A stretch of DNA of 32,875 nt from Alloalcanivorax mobilis (GTDB taxonomy: Bacteria; Pseudomonadota; Gammaproteobacteria; Pseudomonadales; Alcanivoracaceae): positions 1-32,875 of the forward strand of contig NZ_NMQZ01000048.1 of NCBI RefSeq assembly GCF_002864685.1, given 5' to 3'. Below the pieces are notes generated by a model. That model was not told the origin of the DNA. It ran no database searches and saw only the letters and a list, made by a program, of their open reading frames with translations. Below, piece after piece: positions 8,671 through 16,946 of the stretch. Each line of letters opens with the position of its first letter. Position 1 is the first letter of the stretch. The position numbers were made by a program, and so were the translations under genes.

Positions 8671-8697
8671 CTCGAGCCGGGGCCTTTTTATTTGGCG
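8646..8697 (-). terminator. Rho-independent terminator after tRNA-Glu
   Basis: The core stem GCCCCGGCTC (8660-8669) pairs with GAGCCGGGGC (8674-8683) around a 4-base loop, and on the minus strand it is followed by six Ts (8654-8659). The complementarity extends to 24-bp arms (8646-8669 and 8674-8697) with one mismatch, so the structure could act in both directions. The extended right arm runs into the CCA end of tRNA-Glu. Confidence 0.9.
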
Positions 8698-8768
8698 TCC
8701 CCTAGGGGAGTCGAACCCCTGTTACCGCCGTGAAAGGGCGGTGTCCTAGGCCACTAGACGAAGGGGAC
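8693..8768 (-). tRNA. tRNA-Glu (anticodon TTC)
   Basis: A 76-base cloverleaf on the minus strand starting GTCCCCT and ending AGGGGACGCCA, with CCA encoded. The anticodon stem CCGCC/GGCGG encloses loop CTTTCAC, giving anticodon TTC. The T-arm contains GGTTCGACTCC. It lies 5 bases after tRNA-Ala and directly before a strong terminator, so the two tRNAs form one transcript. gltX, encoding its cognate synthetase, is immediately upstream on the same strand. Confidence 0.97.
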
Positions 8769-8773
8769 GTATT

Positions 8774-8849
<76 letters not shown>

Positions 8850-8903
8850 AAATCTGTCCCACCGGGTTGCACCTTGTGTGGCGCCGCCTGTGTGGAGCCG
8901 CGT

Positions 8904-8931
8904 ATTTTACGCAGCACCCCTACTCTGTCAA
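8904..8931 (-). promoter_or_regulatory. Strong sigma-70 promoter for the tRNA-Ala/tRNA-Glu operon
   Basis: On the minus strand a perfect TTGACA (-35; 8926-8931) is followed after 16 bases by TAAAAT (-10; 8904-8909). Downstream comes a GC-rich stretch (ACGCGGCTCC) like the discriminators of stringently controlled stable-RNA genes. Transcription would begin about 50 bases before tRNA-Ala, inside the spacer after gltX, so the tRNAs need not depend on gltX transcription. Confidence 0.85.
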
Positions 8932-8978
8932 GCGCTGCCCGGTGGTTTTTGACGGTTTTTGGTTTGTCTGTTCAGCGC

Positions 8979-10469
8979 TTAATCAGTTTGTTGAAAAAGT
9001 GAACTGAACTCCTTTTCCAGCTTCTTGGTCTGTTTCTTCGAGACCCCGCCCAGCACCTCCACCGCGTGGCGCAGACGCGCGCGGCTCAGGTCAGCGCCGA
9101 GCAGTTCCATGCTGTCGACCACCGAGAAGCTGGCGCTGGTGCCTGCGACCGCGACGAACACCGGGAACAGGAAATCCTTGATCTTGACGTCCAGCGCGTC
9201 GGCCAGGGTCTTGGCGTCGGCGAACAGGCCATCGCGTTGCCAGTCACGGCGTGCTTCGCAGGCCCACAGATAAAACTGCAGCCACACTTTCATGTCCTCG
9301 GCGGGATATCGGGCGTGCTCGAAATCCGCCTCGGTGATCGCCGGCAGGCCGGAAAAGCAGAAGCCGGCCCGGTCCACCACGTCGCTGAGCGTCTCCACCC
9401 GCTGCTTAATGTGCGGCAGCACGCTCATCACGTACTCCCGGTTGAACGCCCAGCCCATCAGCGCCTGAAGAAACTGTTCGTCGGACAGCTCGCGGAGCCA
9501 TTGGCCGTTCAGCCAACTGAGCTTTTCCACGTCGAACACCGGCCCGCCCAGGGACACGCGCTGAATGTCGAACGCAGCCTGCATTTCGTCCAGGCTGAAG
9601 CGCTCGCGCTCGTCGGGCATCGACCAGCCCATGCGGCCCAGGTAGTTGACCAGGGCTTCGGGCAAATAGCCCATGCGTCGGTAGAAGTTGATGCTGGTGG
9701 GGTTTTTCCGTTTGCTGAGCTTGGATTTGTCCGGGTTACGCAGCAACGGCATGTGGCACAGTTGCGGCATTTCCCATCCAAAATACTGGTAGAGCAGCTT
9801 GTGCTTGGGCGCCGAGTTGAGCCATTCCTCCCCCCGGATCACGTGGCTGATTTCCATCAGGTGATCGTCGACCACGTTGGCCAGGTGGTAGGTGGGCATG
9901 CCATCGGACTTGAGCAGGATTTGCGCGTCAACCAGCGCCCAATCCAGTTCCACTTCTCCGCGCAGCATGTCCTGGATCGCGCAGCGACCGTCCACCGGCA
10001 CCCGCATGCGAATGACATAGGGGGCTCCGGCTTCGGCCCGGCGCGCCTGTTCGGCCGCGTCCAGCTCCAGATCCTGGGGTTTCAGGGCCCGGTTCTCGCC
10101 GCGTTCTTTCAACTGCGCGCGCAGCACATCCAGTTCTTCAGCGCTGCGATAGCATTTAAAGGCATGCCCATCCTCAACAAGCTGTTCGGCGTGGCGCCGG
10201 TAGAGATCCCCTCGCTCGCTCTGACGATAAGGCGCGTGCGGGCCGCCCACATCCGGGCCTTCGTCCCATTCCAGGCCAAGCCAGCGCAATGAATCAAGAA
10301 TGGTCTGTTCGGACGCGTCCGTGGATCGGGTCTGATCGGTGTCTTCGATACGAAGAATGAACTGGCCGCCGAACTGGCGGGCAAAGCAGCGATTGAACAA
10401 AGCGATGTAGGCGGTTCCCACATGGGGATCGCCGGTGGGCGACGGCGCCACTCGGGTACGAACGGTCAT
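8979..10469 (-). CDS. gltX: Glutamyl-tRNA synthetase
   Basis: A 496-residue class I aminoacyl-tRNA synthetase that charges tRNA-Glu with glutamate in the cytoplasm. The N-terminal [16 protein letters not shown] contains the HIGH-type motif (HVGT), and KLSKR at about residues 250-254 is the KMSKS-type loop. [10 protein letters not shown] and the anticodon-binding C-terminal half are present, and length is normal for GltX. The ATG at 10469 is preferred over a GTG five codons upstream because GGAG lies just before it. It is followed on the same strand by tRNA-Ala and tRNA-Glu, an arrangement also known in pseudomonads. Confidence 0.97.
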   Translation of the reverse strand: MTVRTRVAPSPTGDPHVGTAYIALFNRCFARQFGGQFILRIEDTDQTRSTDASEQTILDSLRWLGLEWDEGPDVGGPHAPYRQSERGDLYRRHAEQLVEDGHAFKCYRSAEELDVLRAQLKERGENRALKPQDLELDAAEQARRAEAGAPYVIRMRVPVDGRCAIQDMLRGEVELDWALVDAQILLKSDGMPTYHLANVVDDHLMEISHVIRGEEWLNSAPKHKLLYQYFGWEMPQLCHMPLLRNPDKSKLSKRKNPTSINFYRRMGYLPEALVNYLGRMGWSMPDERERFSLDEMQAAFDIQRVSLGGPVFDVEKLSWLNGQWLRELSDEQFLQALMGWAFNREYVMSVLPHIKQRVETLSDVVDRAGFCFSGLPAITEADFEHARYPAEDMKVWLQFYLWACEARRDWQRDGLFADAKTLADALDVKIKDFLFPVFVAVAGTSASFSVVDSMELLGADLSRARLRHAVEVLGGVSKKQTKKLEKEFSSLFQQTD

Positions 10470-10582
10470 GCTGACTCCGGACACGGAATGAGGGCCGCAT
10501 TATAGGCGAATGCGGCCCTCATTATCAGCCATGACCGCCGCTGATGGCGCGGTATGGAAGGTACGGAAAGTGGAGAGCGCCG

Positions 10583-10738
10583 TTAACGGCGCCCGACCAC
10601 CAGACTGATGATCCAGATCACCAGGAACACCACGAACAGGATTTTGGCGATACCCGCAGCGGTACCCGCGATGCCACCAAAGCCCAGTACAGCGGCGATG
10701 ATCGCGATGACAAGAAAGATAAGGCTCCAGCTCAGCAT
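10583..10738 (-). CDS. DUF1328 small membrane protein (YtjA family)
   Basis: A 51-residue protein beginning [20 protein letters not shown], with two hydrophobic helices separated by the glycine-rich turn [12 protein letters not shown] and ending VVGRR; this is the complete DUF1328/YtjA pattern. The start at 10738 has AGGGAG about 10 bases upstream. The stop codon lies in the palindrome GCGCCGTTAACGGCGC, which may serve as a weak terminator stem. The function is unknown; relatives are often stress-responsive inner-membrane proteins. The gene stands alone between gltX and dusA. Confidence 0.85.
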   Translation of the reverse strand: MLSWSLIFLVIAIIAAVLGFGGIAGTAAGIAKILFVVFLVIWIISLVVGRR

Positions 10739-10903
10739 AGTTATTCTCCCTGTTTCCTTTGGTGTCGTTCGTGCTCCCCCGGATCGGGCGAAACACAAAA
10801 GTCCATTCACGAATTTCGGAATGTCCAAATCAGCTTTGCCTTTTCCACCGTGACGCCTGAGATCCCGGTGTGGCGAAAAACCATCAATGCATTGGACGTT
10901 TCC

Positions 10904-10969
10904 AATAAAATACAAATCGGCGGCGCACGGCAAGACGGCTTTTACATGAAAATACTTTTGTATTTTATT
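10904..10969. repeat. AT-rich 13-bp inverted repeat upstream of the DUF1328 gene
   Basis: AATAAAATACAAA (10904-10916) and TTTGTATTTTATT (10957-10969) are perfect reverse complements 40 bases apart. The right arm overlaps a compact hairpin AAAATAC/GTATTTT (10949-10966). These AT-rich blocks stand out in an otherwise GC-rich spacer. The gene-free stretch 10739-11227 holds nothing else I can name. Likely uses are a promoter/operator region for the DUF1328 gene or a small RNA; neither is shown. Confidence 0.6.
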
Positions 10970-11227
10970 AACGCCGCATCCGTATGGCGGCAAACCCCAT
11001 GCCGGCCAGCGCCAAGGCCGCCCCCGGGTGGTTGTGGGTGGCCGGCGACGGCCCTGTAAAATATGGTCACACCCCGCGTCATTGCCCTCGCGCCAGCCCC
11101 GCGGAGGCGCCATCGAACCCAGCGACCACTCAGAGGGTTACCTGAATCTGTCTGAAGCCAGATGATTTCCGGCCGAGCCGGCATCCGTGCGATAATGCCG
11201 CCTCGTTGTTATCAGCCGTGTCCTGGT

Positions 11228-12271
11228 ATGTTTGTTGCCCGCTCGACCCATCAGTTTGCCCCGTCCCCCTTATCGCGGCGTTTCTCCATTGCGCCGATGA
11301 TGGCCTATACCACCCGGGACTTTCGTTATCTGGCGCGCCTGCTGACCCGCCATACGCTGCTGTACACCGAGATGGTGGTGGCCCAGGCGGTGATCCACGG
11401 TGACCGCGAGCGGCTGTTGGGCTATCACCCCCAGGAGCACCCTCTGGCGGTGCAACTGGGCGGTAGCGACCCGGCCAGTCTCGCCGAGGCCGCTCGCATC
11501 TGTGCCGATTACGGATACGCCGAGATCAATCTCAACGTGGGCTGCCCGTCCGACCGCGTGCAGCAGGGCAAGATTGGCGCGGTGCTGATGGCGGAGCCGG
11601 ATCTGGTGGCGCGTTGCGTGGGCGCCATGGCCAATGCCTGCGAAGTGCCGATCACCGTTAAAACCCGCATCGGCATCGACGATCAGGATGACTACCGGTT
11701 CCTACACCATTTTGTCGCGCGCATGCGCGACGCCGGTTGCCGCAGCCTCACCATTCATGCCCGCAAGGCGATCCTTGCGGGGCTGTCGCCGAAGGAAAAT
11801 CGGGATATTCCGCCGCTGCTCTATGAGCGCGCCTACGCGATCAAGAAGGATTTCCCCGAGCTGGAGATTATCCTCAATGGCGGGCTGCGCGATGTGCCGG
11901 AAATGATGACCCACCTGGATCAGGTGGACGGCCTGATGGTCGGTCGCGAGGCGTATCAGAATCCCTTTTTTCTGGCCGGCGTGGATGGCGTGGTGTTCGG
12001 CGACCCTGCCCCGGCGCCGAGTCGCCGTCAGGTGGCGGAAGCGTTTTTGCCCTATGTGGAACAGCGTTACGCCGAGGGAACGCACCCCAAACATGTGCTG
12101 CGTCATGCCCTGAATCTGTTCCAGGCGGTGCCCGGCGCGCGCGCCTACCGGCGCCATCTGAGCAGCCATATGAATGATCCCCAGGCAACGCCGGCGGTAT
12201 TTGAACAGGCGCTGGCCCGGCTGGGCCACGACGACCACGCCACGACCCCGTCCCCATTGCCGGCCTCCTGA
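11228..12271 (+). CDS. dusA: tRNA-dihydrouridine(20/20a) synthase
   Basis: A flavin enzyme (about 347 residues) that reduces uridine 20/20a in the tRNA D-loop. FSIAPMM near the N-terminus is the FMN-binding start of the barrel. The catalytic cysteine is in LNVGCPSDRVQQG (about C106), followed by VKTRIGID, the IHARKA motif and the INGG-like LNGGLRD. QNPFFLAGVD and the C-terminal helical domain are typical of DusA rather than DusB or DusC. The ATG at 11228 gives the usual short leader before FSIAP but lacks a clear ribosome-binding site; the frame stays open back to 11162, so the start is uncertain by up to 22 codons. Confidence 0.93.
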   Translation: MFVARSTHQFAPSPLSRRFSIAPMMAYTTRDFRYLARLLTRHTLLYTEMVVAQAVIHGDRERLLGYHPQEHPLAVQLGGSDPASLAEAARICADYGYAEINLNVGCPSDRVQQGKIGAVLMAEPDLVARCVGAMANACEVPITVKTRIGIDDQDDYRFLHHFVARMRDAGCRSLTIHARKAILAGLSPKENRDIPPLLYERAYAIKKDFPELEIILNGGLRDVPEMMTHLDQVDGLMVGREAYQNPFFLAGVDGVVFGDPAPAPSRRQVAEAFLPYVEQRYAEGTHPKHVLRHALNLFQAVPGARAYRRHLSSHMNDPQATPAVFEQALARLGHDDHATTPSPLPAS

Positions 12272-12383
12272 CCCGCCGGCAACCTTAAACCCTGTAAAGC
12301 CCGGCCTGTCCGGGGTGCACCCGGCATCCCGGTTGGTTATGCTCATCATTGTTGATAACAGGCCCAAGCAAAGGACGCGCTCG

Positions 12384-13340
12384 ATGAACAGCAAACGCCA
12401 GCAATTGCAGCAGTGGACCACGGTGGTCGCCGACACCGGCGATCTGGAAATGATCGCCGCCCTCGCCCCCCACGATGCCACCACCAACCCTTCCCTGCTG
12501 CTGGCCGCGGCCCGCGATCAGCGTTACCGCTTTCTGCTCGATCAGGCGCGGGAACTGGCGCGGGAAATGGGCAACCGGGACGACCTGGGCTGGTGTTGCG
12601 ATGCCTACGCCTGCGTCGCGGGTCAGGCGGTGCTGGAACAGATCCCCGGCCTGGTGTCCACCGAGGTGGACGCGCGTTTGTCGTTTGACACCGTGGCCAT
12701 GGTGGAAAAGGCGCGTCGGCTGATGGCCCTGTACCGCGAACTGGGGGTCGACAGCAGCCGCGTGCTGATCAAAACCGCCGCCACCTGGGAAGGCATTCAG
12801 GCGGCGCGCACCCTTGAGGAAGAAGGCATCCGCTGCAACCTCACCCTGGTGTTCTGTCTGGAGCAAGCGGTGGCCGCCGCCGAAGCCGGCGCCACTTTGA
12901 TTTCGCCATTCGTGGGCAGGATTCAGGACTGGCACGTCAAGCGCGGGCTGAACATCGAACACATTGATCAGGACCCGGGCGTGGAATCCGTGCGCCGGAT
13001 TTTCCATACGCTGAAATCGCGGGGGCTGGAAACCATTGTGATGGGCGCCAGCTTTCGTAACGTGGAGCAGATCCAGGCCTTGAGCGGCTGTGACCGCCTC
13101 ACCATCAGCCCGGCCCTACTCGAGGAGCTGGCCAGCGACGACGGTCAACTGACGCGCCGCCTCGACCCGGCCCAGGTGGAACCGGCGGATTCCCGGATCA
13201 CGATGAACGAAGCGGCGTTCCGCTGGTCTTTGAATGACAACCCGATGGCCACCGATCTGCTCAGCGATGGTATCCGCCGCTTCGCCGCCGATCAGATCGC
13301 GCTGGAAGACCTGCTGAGCGCAGAGGAGATTGCCGCGTGA
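12384..13340 (+). CDS. tal: Transaldolase
   Basis: A 318-residue class I aldolase of the pentose phosphate pathway, transferring dihydroxyacetone units between sedoheptulose 7-phosphate and glyceraldehyde 3-phosphate. The N-terminal TTVVADTGDLEMI and DATTNPSLLL motifs are diagnostic, and the Schiff-base lysine is K130 in VLIKTAATWEG. Length matches the TalB group. AAGGA at 12371-12375 lies 8 bases before the ATG; the long in-frame extension to 12174 is not supported. The stop overlaps the GTG start of the next gene (GTGA), so the TerB-like protein is probably co-translated. Confidence 0.96.
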   Translation: MNSKRQQLQQWTTVVADTGDLEMIAALAPHDATTNPSLLLAAARDQRYRFLLDQARELAREMGNRDDLGWCCDAYACVAGQAVLEQIPGLVSTEVDARLSFDTVAMVEKARRLMALYRELGVDSSRVLIKTAATWEGIQAARTLEEEGIRCNLTLVFCLEQAVAAAEAGATLISPFVGRIQDWHVKRGLNIEHIDQDPGVESVRRIFHTLKSRGLETIVMGASFRNVEQIQALSGCDRLTISPALLEELASDDGQLTRRLDPAQVEPADSRITMNEAAFRWSLNDNPMATDLLSDGIRRFAADQIALEDLLSAEEIAA

Positions 13341-13777
13341 GATTGTTTTCCCGTCTGTTCCAGACTGATTCGCCCAACGCCGCCCCCACCGAACAGGAAC
13401 TTCATCAAGCCGCCGCCGCGTTGTTGATGGAAGTGGCGCGCACCGATGGCGAGGTGGATCAGCGCGAGCAGGCCCTGCTGGTGGAGGCGGTACGGCGGCG
13501 CTGGCAGTTGGACGACGTGGCGATGAACGATCTGGCGGAGGAGTTACGCCAGCGGCTTGACCAGGCCACCGATTTGTTCGAATTCACCCGCCCGCTGCGT
13601 GAAAGCTGGGACCCGGAAACGCGGGTGCGTCTGATTTATGACATGTGGGCGATCGCCGCCGCCGACGGCCGCGCCGACGTGCATGAGGAACAACTGATCC
13701 GGCGAGTCTCGGAACTGTTGTATGTGTCACACGGGGATTTTATCCGCGCCAAGCTGGATGCGGTGGGGGATGGATAG
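13337..13777 (+). CDS. TerB-like (tellurite-resistance-type fold) protein
   Basis: A 146-residue all-helical protein with the TerB-family pattern: ALLMEVARTDGEVDQREQALL (about residues 27-47) and a second acidic repeat WAIAAADGRADVHEEQLI (about 103-120). In TerB and its relatives these acidic residues bind metal. Solo TerB-like proteins are common and usually unconnected to tellurite. The GTG start overlaps the transaldolase stop by four bases; a link to sugar-phosphate metabolism is not otherwise evident. Function unknown. Confidence 0.8.
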   Translation: MRLFSRLFQTDSPNAAPTEQELHQAAAALLMEVARTDGEVDQREQALLVEAVRRRWQLDDVAMNDLAEELRQRLDQATDLFEFTRPLRESWDPETRVRLIYDMWAIAAADGRADVHEEQLIRRVSELLYVSHGDFIRAKLDAVGDG

Positions 13778-13780
13778 ACG

Positions 13781-13811
13781 AGTGTTCAGTGTTCAGTGTT
13801 CAGTGTTCAGT
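13781..13811. repeat. Heptamer tandem array (AGTGTTC x4)
   Basis: Four perfect copies of AGTGTTC run from 13781 to 13808, plus three bases of a fifth, starting three bases after the TerB-like stop codon. One AGTGTTC also occurs at 24320-24326, next to another heptamer array. The spacer that follows (to 13945) holds a purine/pyrimidine-rich imperfect stem (about 13858-13893), a common GC-rich repeat between convergent genes that may terminate one or both transcripts. Confidence 0.9.
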
Positions 13812-13945
13812 AATATAGAGCCTGCCGGGTTTCCCTCCCGCGGTTTCTGGAGGGTCCCCTCGCCCCTTGCGGGAGAGGGACAGGGAGAGGGGTGTTTTCC
13901 AATCCAAGCAGGCAACACCGGCCACGCCCTGACCCTTTCATTCAC

Positions 13946-14767
13946 TCACCAGCCTTCGTTTCTTTCTATTTCGTCACTGCGTTCCGGGAACGCGGCATCG
14001 CCGCCCTGCCCTTGCAGGCGCTGCTGCAGGTAGGCGTTGCGGATAAAGGTGTAGCGGTCGCCAACGATGTTTTTCTCCAGATCCAGCAGATCAGCCCGCA
14101 GATCAATGCCATAGAGTGCGGCCACCCCATAGCGGGTCAGGTCATCGTCGATGTAAGTCACCGGCCACATGTAGGCGGCGGGATACAGGGTCGCGGTGTC
14201 ACGCACCGAGGACGGCCCAAGAATCGGCAGCACCAGATAAGGCCCGGTGTGCACACCCCAGCGCCCCAGCGTACGGTCCAGGCTGGTACTGTGTTTGGGA
14301 ATGTTCAGCTTGCTGGCCACATCGAACAGGCCGGCCACGCCCACGGTGCTGTTGAAACTGAAGCGGCCAAAGCTGTCGAAAGCGTTACCCCATTTCCACT
14401 GGAATACGTAATTCACGCCGCTGGTGAGATCGTGGAGATTCTGGAAAAAGCGGGTGACGGTGTTGTCCAGCCATTGCGGCGTCAACCAGCGGTAGCCCTT
14501 GGCGGCGGGTTTGATCGCATAGCGGTCCACGGTGTCATTGAAGCCGAAAATCTTGCGGTTGAACCCCTCCCAGGGGTCCTGCTCTTCATAGTTGTAGGCC
14601 GTGCCGGGAGAATCGAACGCGGTGTTCGCGTCACCCCAGTCATCGTCTTCGCTCTCCGCTGGCGCGCTGTTCACCGCGGCTTGATCGGATGCCTTGGCGG
14701 GTTCGTCAAACGGGTCGGCGACCGCGACCAGAGGCAGCCACAACAGGGCCAATATCCAAGTACGCAC
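13946..14767 (-). CDS. mlaA: MlaA/VacJ family phospholipid-transport protein
   Basis: About 273 residues. MlaA is the outer-membrane part of the Mla system, which removes mislocalised phospholipids from the outer leaflet and passes them to periplasmic MlaC. Family motifs are clear: DPWEGFNRKIFGFND, NLHDLTSGVNYVFQ, FGRFSFNSTVGVAGLFDVA, LGRWGVHTGPYLVLPILGPSSVRD. The GTG at 14767 is preferred over the ATG at 14785 because AAGGGAG sits 5 bases before it and gives a clean signal peptide. Unusually, the protein has no cysteine at all, so there is no lipobox; E. coli MlaA is a lipoprotein. An acidic linker (residues about 37-48) follows the signal. No other mla gene is nearby, which is normal for mlaA. 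Confidence 0.93.
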   Translation of the reverse strand: MRTWILALLWLPLVAVADPFDEPAKASDQAAVNSAPAESEDDDWGDANTAFDSPGTAYNYEEQDPWEGFNRKIFGFNDTVDRYAIKPAAKGYRWLTPQWLDNTVTRFFQNLHDLTSGVNYVFQWKWGNAFDSFGRFSFNSTVGVAGLFDVASKLNIPKHSTSLDRTLGRWGVHTGPYLVLPILGPSSVRDTATLYPAAYMWPVTYIDDDLTRYGVAALYGIDLRADLLDLEKNIVGDRYTFIRNAYLQQRLQGQGGDAAFPERSDEIERNEGW

Positions 14768-15025
14768 AATGACTCCCTTATTCATTATGGCCCGGCCAAT
14801 CGGCGCGGGCGGATCAGATCATCGGGCCTGGGCCCCTGTTATAAACACCTGTTGCCCGCGACTTTGAGGTCATGACCAGCCGGTCGGGCCACGCGGGGCG
14901 CACCGGGGTCGGTAAAGCACCGGCAAAGATGTTTTTTCAGAGGGTCCCCTTACCTACCGGCCCGGCAGTTACCATAACGGATTCCCGCCGCCAGAGCGCC
15001 GCTGTATGTAAAAAAACCGATGGTG

Positions 15026-15802
15026 TCAGGTGCTCTCGGTGGCACGGCGCGCACCGAGCAGGATATCCCGTTGCCGCAGGCGCGCCAGCAGGTCCTTGCC
15101 AAACGCCAGGATCGGCGCCGGATCGGTGGCCCCCAGTTCGTTGGCCAGTTGTCTCAGCACCTGTTCACCGGAGGCTGTCGGGCGCGCCTGCATGACCGCC
15201 AGCAGGCGAGCGGTCGCGGCATTGATTTCCATAAAGCCCACCGTGTCTTCGCGATCCCGATAGACCAGCAGCCATACCAATTCATCCAGCGGTTCGCGCG
15301 GCTGAAAATCGGCGCTGATCCGATGAACCGGCCACGGATAACTGGCCACGCAATGCAACGGCGACAGGTATGGCACGCCCTGATACAGGTCTCCTTGCGC
15401 GTCCACGCCCGGCTCTGGCGGCGCGTCGGCGGCGGTGTCCAGCACCAGCTCCAGCCATTCGTAATGGGCCAGCGCGATCAGAAAAGGCGGGTCCTGCGGC
15501 AGCGGCGCGTAATCCTGTTCAAGAAAGCGCACGAATTCGCCGGGGATTTCCACGAAATAGGGTGTTCGGCAGGCGTGCCGGTCAAAGAAGGTGCGCGCCA
15601 GCCGCTGCCATTCGGGCTCCTCGTAAAGGCTGCGAAGCACCGGGAAAGCGCGGTCCAGAAAACCCTGGATATTATTAAAAAACAGTTCCCGGTATATCTT
15701 CAGACGGCGCTCCTCGACGCCGGCCGGCGCCGGGTGGCGGTGCGGGTCGCGCAGGTGCGCCGCGAAGCGACGCTGCAGGGTCTGGAAGGGGGCGTCGGCC
15801 AC
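15026..15802 (-). CDS. DUF2063/HvfC-like partner protein of the MNIO enzyme
   Basis: A protein of about 258 residues whose N-terminal half (FQTLQRRFAAHLRDP, RRLKIYRELFFNNIQGFLDRAFPVL, YFVEIPGEFVRFLEQDY) matches the DUF2063 putative DNA-binding/recognition domain found beside nearly all DUF692 enzymes. In studied systems this partner binds the precursor peptide and is needed for modification. The GTG at 15802 follows the hvfB stop after two bases; the frame remains open further upstream but inside hvfB. It is the last gene of the three-gene minus-strand operon. No DoxX-type gene follows, unlike many related operons. Confidence 0.87.
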   Translation of the reverse strand: MADAPFQTLQRRFAAHLRDPHRHPAPAGVEERRLKIYRELFFNNIQGFLDRAFPVLRSLYEEPEWQRLARTFFDRHACRTPYFVEIPGEFVRFLEQDYAPLPQDPPFLIALAHYEWLELVLDTAADAPPEPGVDAQGDLYQGVPYLSPLHCVASYPWPVHRISADFQPREPLDELVWLLVYRDREDTVGFMEINAATARLLAVMQARPTASGEQVLRQLANELGATDPAPILAFGKDLLARLRQRDILLGARRATEST

Positions 15803-15804
15803 GC

Positions 15805-16653
15805 TCAGGCGCTCCGCGTCAGCAGGCCATGGCGCCGCTGGGTGGCGGCGATGCGCTCCAGCTCGGCGCACAGCCCGGCGAACGCGGGAAAATTAAAATC
15901 CCGCTCCAGCAGCGTGGGCAACACACCGAACTGCTGGTAGGCGATCTCCAGCAAACGCCACACCGCCTCGATCACGTCGCTGCCGTGGGTGTCCACCTTG
16001 AGGTCCCGCGCTTCGTCGTAATGGCCGGCGATGTGCACGTACATAATGCGCTCACCGGGCAATGCGCGGATAAATTCGGCGGCGTCGTAGCCGTGGTTGA
16101 TGCCATTGACGTAGGCGTTGTTGACGTCCAGAAGCAGGCCGCAATCGGCCTCGCTCAACACCGCCGTGAGAAACTCCAGCTCGCTCAACTCCGCCGCGGC
16201 GGGGTCCGGAGCCGCGTAATAGCTGACATGCTCAATGCCGATACGACGGCCAAGGAAATCCTGCACCTGGCGAATCCGTCCGGCGACATAGTGCACCGCT
16301 TCTTCGGTGAAGGGGATGGGCATCAAATCGTACAGCTGACCGTGGTCGCTGCAGTAGCTCAGGTGTTCCGTGTAGCAACGAATGCGGTGCTGATCGAGAA
16401 ACCCTTTCACGCCCGCCAGCAGATCCCAATCCAGCGGCTCCGGGCCGCCCAGAGACAAACTCAGGCCATGGCTGACAAACGGGTATCGTTCGGTAAAAGC
16501 CCGAAACTCGCGGCCCAACCGTCCTCCCATCGGAATCCAGTTCTCCGGTGCCACTTCAAGAAAATCCACCGGCGCGTCCGGCGCCTGGGACAGCGGGCCC
16601 ATCAGGGCCCGCCGCAATCCCAGACCGGTACCGGTCACGGGATAATCGCTCAC
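15805..16653 (-). CDS. MNIO family (DUF692/HvfB-like) multinuclear iron oxidase
   Basis: A 282-residue TIM-barrel enzyme of the MNIO family, which uses two or three irons and oxygen to modify cysteine (or other residues) in ribosomal peptides. Conserved metal ligands are visible: H62 (SHGLSLS), E96-H97 (YTEHLSY), E141-H142 (IEHVSYY), D176 with N178/N179 ([11 protein letters not shown]), H207/H211 (HIAGH), D221/H223 (DTHG) and E250 (LLERDFN). Length is typical. It starts 8 bases after the precursor gene and is followed directly by its DUF2063 partner. The expected substrate is the adjacent EGSCG-repeat peptide. Confidence 0.94.
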   Translation of the reverse strand: MSDYPVTGTGLGLRRALMGPLSQAPDAPVDFLEVAPENWIPMGGRLGREFRAFTERYPFVSHGLSLSLGGPEPLDWDLLAGVKGFLDQHRIRCYTEHLSYCSDHGQLYDLMPIPFTEEAVHYVAGRIRQVQDFLGRRIGIEHVSYYAAPDPAAAELSELEFLTAVLSEADCGLLLDVNNAYVNGINHGYDAAEFIRALPGERIMYVHIAGHYDEARDLKVDTHGSDVIEAVWRLLEIAYQQFGVLPTLLERDFNFPAFAGLCAELERIAATQRRHGLLTRSA

Positions 16654-16661
16654 AGCTGTTC

Positions 16662-16946
16662 TCAGCCCTTTTTGTCGGCGCCGCAGCTGCCTTCGCCTTT
16701 CTTATCCGCACCACAGCTGCCCTCGCCTTTCTTATCGGCGCCACAGCTGCCTTCGGCCTTCTTATCCGCGCCACAGCTGCCTTCCGCCTTTTTATCAGCG
16801 CCGGCGAGCTGGTAGCCGGAACCGAGATCGGAAGAAGCAAACGGATTGGTGGAAGCGGCCTGAGCAACCGGCACGGACAGAGCGGAAGCCATGAAAGCGG
16901 CGCCAACGGTCACTGCCAGGGGGTTCAGTTTGGAATACTTGGACAT
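16662..16946 (-). CDS. HvfA-like low-complexity precursor peptide with EGSCG repeats
   Basis: A 94-residue exported peptide. Residues 1-30 form a signal peptide ([15 protein letters not shown], cut before A31), followed by a short spacer (residues 31-50) and four decapeptide repeats containing EGSCG with cysteines at 58, 68, 78 and 88, separated by ADKK(A/G). HvfA-type precursors in Haemophilus, Legionella and others carry EGKCG repeats whose cysteines are modified by the MNIO enzyme into copper-binding heterocycles (thiooxazole type). Here Ser replaces Lys within the motif. GGAGA lies 7 bases before the ATG. Periplasmic copper or other metal handling is the likely role, by inference. Confidence 0.9.
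   Translation of the reverse strand: MSKYSKLNPLAVTVGAAFMASALSVPVAQAASTNPFASSDLGSGYQLAGADKKAEGSCGADKKAEGSCGADKKGEGSCGADKKGEGSCGADKKG
16665..16784 (-). repeat. 4 x 30-bp coding tandem repeat in the precursor gene
   Basis: Four exact-length 30-bp units (16665-16694, 16695-16724, 16725-16754, 16755-16784) encode the EGSCGADKK(G/A) decapeptides. Units differ at several third positions and in one Ala/Gly codon: the two N-terminal linkers have AEG, the two C-terminal GEG. This hints at a block duplication and makes copy-number change by slippage or recombination possible. Confidence 0.9.

Noticed and set aside
9066-10292. 408-codon open frame on the plus strand opposite gltX
   Set aside because: It is the antisense shadow of a clear gltX coding sequence in high-GC DNA; no domain, no ribosome-binding site.
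12174-12383. 70-codon N-terminal extension of transaldolase
   Set aside because: It overlaps the end of dusA, has no family similarity, and AAGGA marks the start at 12384.
13858-13893. Pyrimidine/purine-rich stem as a specific terminator of mlaA
   Set aside because: The stem is imperfect and lacks a T-run; similar CCCCTCTCCC-type repeats are common in proteobacterial spacers, so I only mention it.
16665-16784. Possible CRISPR or noncoding satellite
   Set aside because: The 30-bp units are in frame, contiguous and encode the EGSCG peptide.
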